Shown: in pieces, positions 60,399-64,000 of the stretch | Numbering within the stretch: the stretch's first letter is position 1 | Layout of the letters: the number at the start of each line of letters is the position of its first letter | Origin: Ustulina deusta | Taxonomy: Eukaryota > Ascomycota > Sordariomycetes > Xylariales > Xylariaceae | NCBI GenBank assembly: GCA_023159155.1 | Contig: JAJNNX010000050.1 | Location: 1 to 64,000 of the forward strand | Length of the DNA stretch: 64,000 nt | Direction: 5' to 3' | The notes under the pieces: generated by a model | Seen by the model: only the letters and a program-made list of their open reading frames with translations | What the model was told of the DNA's origin: nothing | Databases searched by the model: none | Made by a program: the position numbers and the translations under genes

Positions 60399-61554
60399 AT
60401 GACGAACGACTCTGCCAGCGCGAGCGCCGCGAGCGCCACGACGCCCTCGTCATCGGCCGCCGCCAACGCCACGGCCCATGGCACCAAGGCCTCCTTCACC
60501 GTCAAGGCCGGTCTGGCGCAGATGCTCAAGGGCGGTGTGATCATGGACGTCACCGACGCCGCCCAGGCCCGCATTGCCGAGGACGCCGGCGCCTGCGCCG
60601 TCATGGCGCTCGAGAGGGTTCCCGCCGACATCCGTGCCGAGGGCGGCGTCTCGCGCATGTCTGACCCGGCCAAGATCAAGGAGATCCAGGACGCCGTGAC
60701 CATCCCCGTCATGGCCAAGGCCCGCATCGGCCACTTCGTCGAGTGCCAGATTCTCGAGGCCCTGGGGGTCGACTACATCGACGAAAGCGAGGTGCTCACG
60801 CCCGCTGACGACGAGTTCCACGTCGAGAAGTCTGAGTGTACGCATATTGCTATTATCAGTGTTGTTGCCGCCCTCCTCGCATTCCTGTCGTGTCTTTTCC
60901 TTCGCTTCCCTTACCCTCAGAACAAGAATCCCGGCCGTTTCGTTGTTATCGTCTAATAATAGGCCATTGGTCGCATGGGAGACGATTCTGTATGACTAAC
61001 ACTTCGCCTTACCACCAGTCAACGTGCCCTTTGTATGCGGCTGCCGCAACCTAGCAGAAGCCCTCCGCCGAATCACCGAGGGCGCCGCCATGATCCGCAC
61101 AAAGGGCGAGGCGGGGACAGGCGATGTAGTCGAGGCGGTACGGCACATCCGGACGGTGAAAAAAGATATCGCTGCGGCACAGGCCGCGTTGCGGGAGGGT
61201 GGGGATCTCGCTCTCCGACAGCTAGCGCGGGAGTACGGGTGTGACGCGAACCTGCTGAAGCAAACCGCCGAGCTCGGCCGGCTGCCCGTCGTGAACTTCG
61301 CAGCGGGTGGCGTGGCAACGCCCGCTGATGCCGCGCTCATGATGCAGCTAGGGTGCGATGGCGTGTTCGTGGGGAGCGGCATCTTCAAATCCGGCGACGC
61401 GGCGAAGCGGGCACGGGCCATCGTACGCGCCACAACGCACTTCCGGGACGCCAAGGTCGTGGCCGAGTGCAGCGAGGGCTTAGGCGAGGCCATGGTCGGC
61501 ATCAGCGTAAGAACGCTGCCGACAGAGCAGAAGATGGCCGGGCGAGGCTGGTAG
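60399..61554 (+). CDS. PdxS/Snz synthase subunit of pyridoxal 5'-phosphate synthase
   Basis: Two exons, 60399-60837 and 61019-61554 (181-nt intron, donor GTACGC, TGACTAAC branch, CCAG acceptor), give 324 residues. It builds pyridoxal 5'-phosphate from ribose 5-phosphate, glyceraldehyde 3-phosphate and ammonia supplied by PdxT. After an Ala/Ser-rich N-terminus, [19 protein letters not shown] begins the TIM barrel. The two catalytic lysines are visible: K107 in [12 protein letters not shown] and K175 in [11 protein letters not shown], spaced 68 residues as in bacterial Pdx[21 protein letters not shown] with [10 protein letters not shown] forms the phosphate site. The splice join restores [18 protein letters not shown]. 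The tail REWS-type end of other fungi is replaced by KMAGRGW. The gene would be named SNZ or pyroA/PDX1 in other fungi. Strong match. Confidence 0.96.
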
Positions 61555-62142
61555 AGCCTGGTAAGATCCTAAAAGCCAAAAGCTAAAAAACTAAAAAAAA
61601 ACAAAACACAAAAAAGGGGAGGGGAGGATCATTCCACAGGCGTTGATTCAAAGGTAGAAAACAACAGTCTTAGATAACACGGGAGGAAAAGATTGGGGGA
61701 TCACGCTATAAGATGAATGCCGTGTATTCTAGACCCGACTAAGTCGTCGATTGTTGGTCCCGTATATGTATGTGCTCGAGGCCTCAGCTTGACATTCAAC
61801 AAGACGGTCAGACGCTTACATCTAATCTGTCCAAACCTCGCATACCTGGAACTGTTCTAGGGTGATTGATATATATAATCCTAGTCCTACTATATCTCGA
61901 TCTCATCCGAGTGCACGGCAGCTTCATAGATGGGTCGGGAATCAAACCTCAATACACGTGTGCTCTCGAACAAAGTGAGACTTATTGAGGCTAACCTTAC
62001 AACGTTCCCCCCCGCCTTTAGAAATATATGTTCACGACATTCGTGAAATATAGCACCACAATATCTCAACGTGAAACCATTCACTACCTTCATGATACCG
62101 TCGGATCTATCTGATCACGACTCGTAACTCACCTCCACCTCA
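61555..62142. other. Convergent 3' intergenic region
   Basis: Between the ends of pdxS (plus) and the esterase gene (minus). It begins with an A-rich stretch (about 61575-61615) that may belong to the pdxS 3' UTR. No gene recognised. Confidence 0.7.
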
Positions 62143-63287
62143 TCAAGCCGGTAGATTATTCCAAATAGCATAACTCAGCGTCTCATTAGGTGCAATCCAC
62201 CGCTTCAAGTCCGGCTTGGCGCGGATGATCAAATCAGCCACCATGCGTCCAAAGACGACCTCTCCATACGGATTCAGATGCGTCATGTCGGCACGGTCGT
62301 CGCCCCAATTATACGCCCACGCAGCGTCGCGGCCGATGGCGTCGATGTACGCGAGGCTCGCGGCGTTGAGGTCGATGATAATTGAGCCTGTCGCCTCGGC
62401 TGCTTGGATCGCCGCTAGACGCTCGTTGTGCAGGGAGTCCGTGGCGTTGTGCGGGTCGTCGGGGAAGACGCGACGCGTGAGAGAGGATACGAGGAGCTTT
62501 TTAGAGCGTTTTATGTGATCAGTCGGATATACATAGGTTGGGATATAAGCCAAGCCAAGACCGAGTTTCTCGGGCTTTCTTGTCGACGGGATAATATGGT
62601 CAGCGTATACGTACTGCTGCACCGCCTAGCGATTTCACTTCGTTGGCAAAGTTGATCAAGTTCTGTTGGTACACACTATTCGAAATCGGAGCCAGTTAGC
62701 CAGTCTGTCGGTGATGGATGACACGACGTAGACGGCAGCAGCTTCAAAAATGTAAGAAGAGTATGACAGACGCGCCAGGGCACAGGCTCTACAAGGAATG
62801 AAGGAGTATATGACTTGGGCACGCCTACTCAAATGGAACATTATTCTCGGGCTTCTGGTCGTTATGTCCAAACTATGATTTAGTTGTCAGCTTAAATCTC
62901 CTAAGAACACCACAGCCATATCCCACCCGTTCATAAGTCTCTCTGTAGCTCGCAGCCCCCCCGCTCACTTACACTGATAGTAACGTAACAATCATATGCC
63001 ACCGCATACTCTTTCAAATACGCAGTGAGATTGGCCCATCTGCCCTCGGCAACGAACGACGCCGTCGTGGCGCCGCTGAGGCCGAAGTTGATGCCCCAAG
63101 CGGGCTGAAGAAGAGGAGCGAGAAGCCCATCGCCCCAACCGCCATCGACGGCCGTCGTCGAATCGCCTGCGAGGAAGAACGCCGGGGGGTTCCTGCGTCC
63201 GTGATTTACCGGTATACTCGCCGCGGTGGCGGAGGCTGTTAGGATGATGAGGGAACGTAAAGCCGTCTTGATCTGGAAGAAGCCCAT
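62143..63287 (-). CDS. Secreted rhamnogalacturonan acetylesterase (GDSL/SGNH, CE12-like)
   Basis: Four exons on the minus strand: 63287-62973, 62872-62829, 62675-62615 and 62496-62143 (introns 100, 153 and 118 nt), giving 257 residues. Residues 1-23 form a signal peptide (basic start, LIILTASATAAS core). The SGNH blocks are in order: FFLAGDSTTA with Ser43, NFGLSGATT with Gly72, FGHNDQKPENN with Asn109 (encoded largely by the tiny 44-nt exon), and DMTHLN with Asp210 and His213. The second tiny exon gives VYQQNLINFANEVKSLGG, then LLVSSLTRRVFPDD. The enzyme removes acetyl groups from the rhamnogalacturonan I backbone of pectin, outside the cell. An upstream in-frame Met (63335) would place 16 residues before the signal peptide and was not used. 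Introns 2 and 3 were set by frame and family fit. Confidence 0.9.
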
Positions 63288-64000
63288 ACTTGGTGATTTG
63301 TCACTTATCACAAAATACCCATCGTATCTGAGCATATCTATAAGTCTTCGCCAATCTCGGCTGGGTATTTAGCGATATAAATAAGATTCCTTTTATATAT
63401 GTACACATGGCGGACCCGCGACACCATTGACCCATCTTCCGCAACCGCATCGCAACGTGAATAACCCGAACCATTGTTTCGCAGCAGAGAAAATTAAATA
63501 GCCCACGGCGTCTCATCCTGAGTGGCACGGGCCCCTTTACCCTGAATCCAGCCTTGGCAGATTTGGGGGATCTCACCTCGCAACATCATGGGCCGAGATA
63601 CCTATATGCAATCAATCGCATTCCCTCCCCTCTCTCCCCTCCCCCAACTGAGGTGGGAAGCTTTCCCCAGCTCCCGCCCAACTACGGAAAAATATAGGTT
63701 AGACGGCATGCCGGCGGCGACACGCTGAGTAGCGCCAATACTACTCGGACAGGTCCCAATGATCCCATGACCATGCCGTGCCAACAGGGTGCGACACCAT
63801 CAGCGGAACAGAAAAGAAGAAGGTATAAAAATCGAGCACACAACAGCACCATTTAACCAAACGTCTATTCGTTTCGCAATAGAAAATATTTTTATTATCG
63901 ATACATAAACTGCAGACATTCACGTACCGCAATTTATGAACCAAGTTTCAACGAGAGCCCCACGCCAACTAAGCATTCATCCATGCGCCAAATACTCACT
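63288..64000. other. Upstream region of the esterase gene; window end
   Basis: No gene recognised. Apart from the TATA-like site at 63390-63399, a plus-strand GTATAAAAAT at 63822-63831 could be a TATA box for a gene starting beyond the window, or chance. Confidence 0.5.
63390..63399 (-). promoter_or_regulatory. TATA-like element of the esterase gene
   Basis: On the minus strand TATATAAAAG lies about 103 bp upstream of the esterase ATG, a normal distance for a TATA box in filamentous fungi with a 60-70 nt leader. It is the clearest TATA motif near a gene start in the window, which fits an inducible gene. Confidence 0.5.

Noticed and set aside
60450..60845. Long antisense frames across pdxS
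   Set aside because: GC-rich third positions of pdxS leave the opposite strand open; the coding sense is unambiguous.
1..64000. tRNA, rRNA, CRISPR arrays, bacterial operons
   Set aside because: Read on both strands for B-box-like words and cloverleaf candidates without a convincing hit; the intron-rich eukaryotic genes make CRISPR and operons irrelevant.

Overview
The window looks like nuclear DNA of a filamentous ascomycete (Pezizomycotina, probably a Sordariomycete). The genes have short GT-AG introns (mostly 55-300 nt) with CTGAC/CTAAC-like branch points, and they encode typically eukaryotic or fungal proteins: Fip1, the nucleoporin Nup49, XAP5, METTL16, Zn2Cys6 regulators, the Snz/Sno vitamin B6 pair and a pectin-side-chain esterase. 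No rRNA, tRNA, CRISPR array or bacterial-style operon was recognised.

Region 1 (1 to about 23,430) is an extremely AT-rich, gene-free block full of TpA steps and stop codons in every frame. This is the usual appearance of transposons destroyed by repeat-induced point mutation (RIP). Its architecture can still be read. An LTR retroelement lies at 11479-16122 with both terminal repeats. A second copy in the opposite orientation (2419 to about 7147) has lost its far end. A solo LTR sits at about 10567-10807. Parts of a second repeat family occur in inverted pairs. A small terminal-inverted-repeat element lies at 22553-23021, with an extra half copy next to the edge of the block. A 157-bp GC-rich island at 8156-8312 is not explained by any of these.

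Region 2 (23.7-44.0 kb) holds an XAP5/FAM50 protein, a possible small membrane protein, a five-exon Q-rich protein of unknown function, a 6.4-kb gene-poor stretch, FIP1 and NUP49 as a divergent pair, a conserved two-exon membrane protein, and a short Zn2Cys6 regulator. Region 3 (44.0-52.9 kb) is gene-poor and contains a frameshifted C-terminal relic of a DUF4139 protein.

Region 4 (52.9-64.0 kb) holds a larger Zn2Cys6 transcription factor, a METTL16-type RNA m6A methyltransferase, the divergent pair PdxT (glutaminase subunit) and PdxS (PLP synthase subunit), and a secreted rhamnogalacturonan acetylesterase. PdxS and PdxT together make pyridoxal 5'-phosphate. The other genes are housekeeping (transcription, 3'-end processing, nuclear transport, RNA modification), regulation, and plant cell-wall degradation, which suggests a plant-associated or saprotrophic lifestyle. 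Exon borders were placed by eye from splice signals, reading frame and remembered family features. No search was run.
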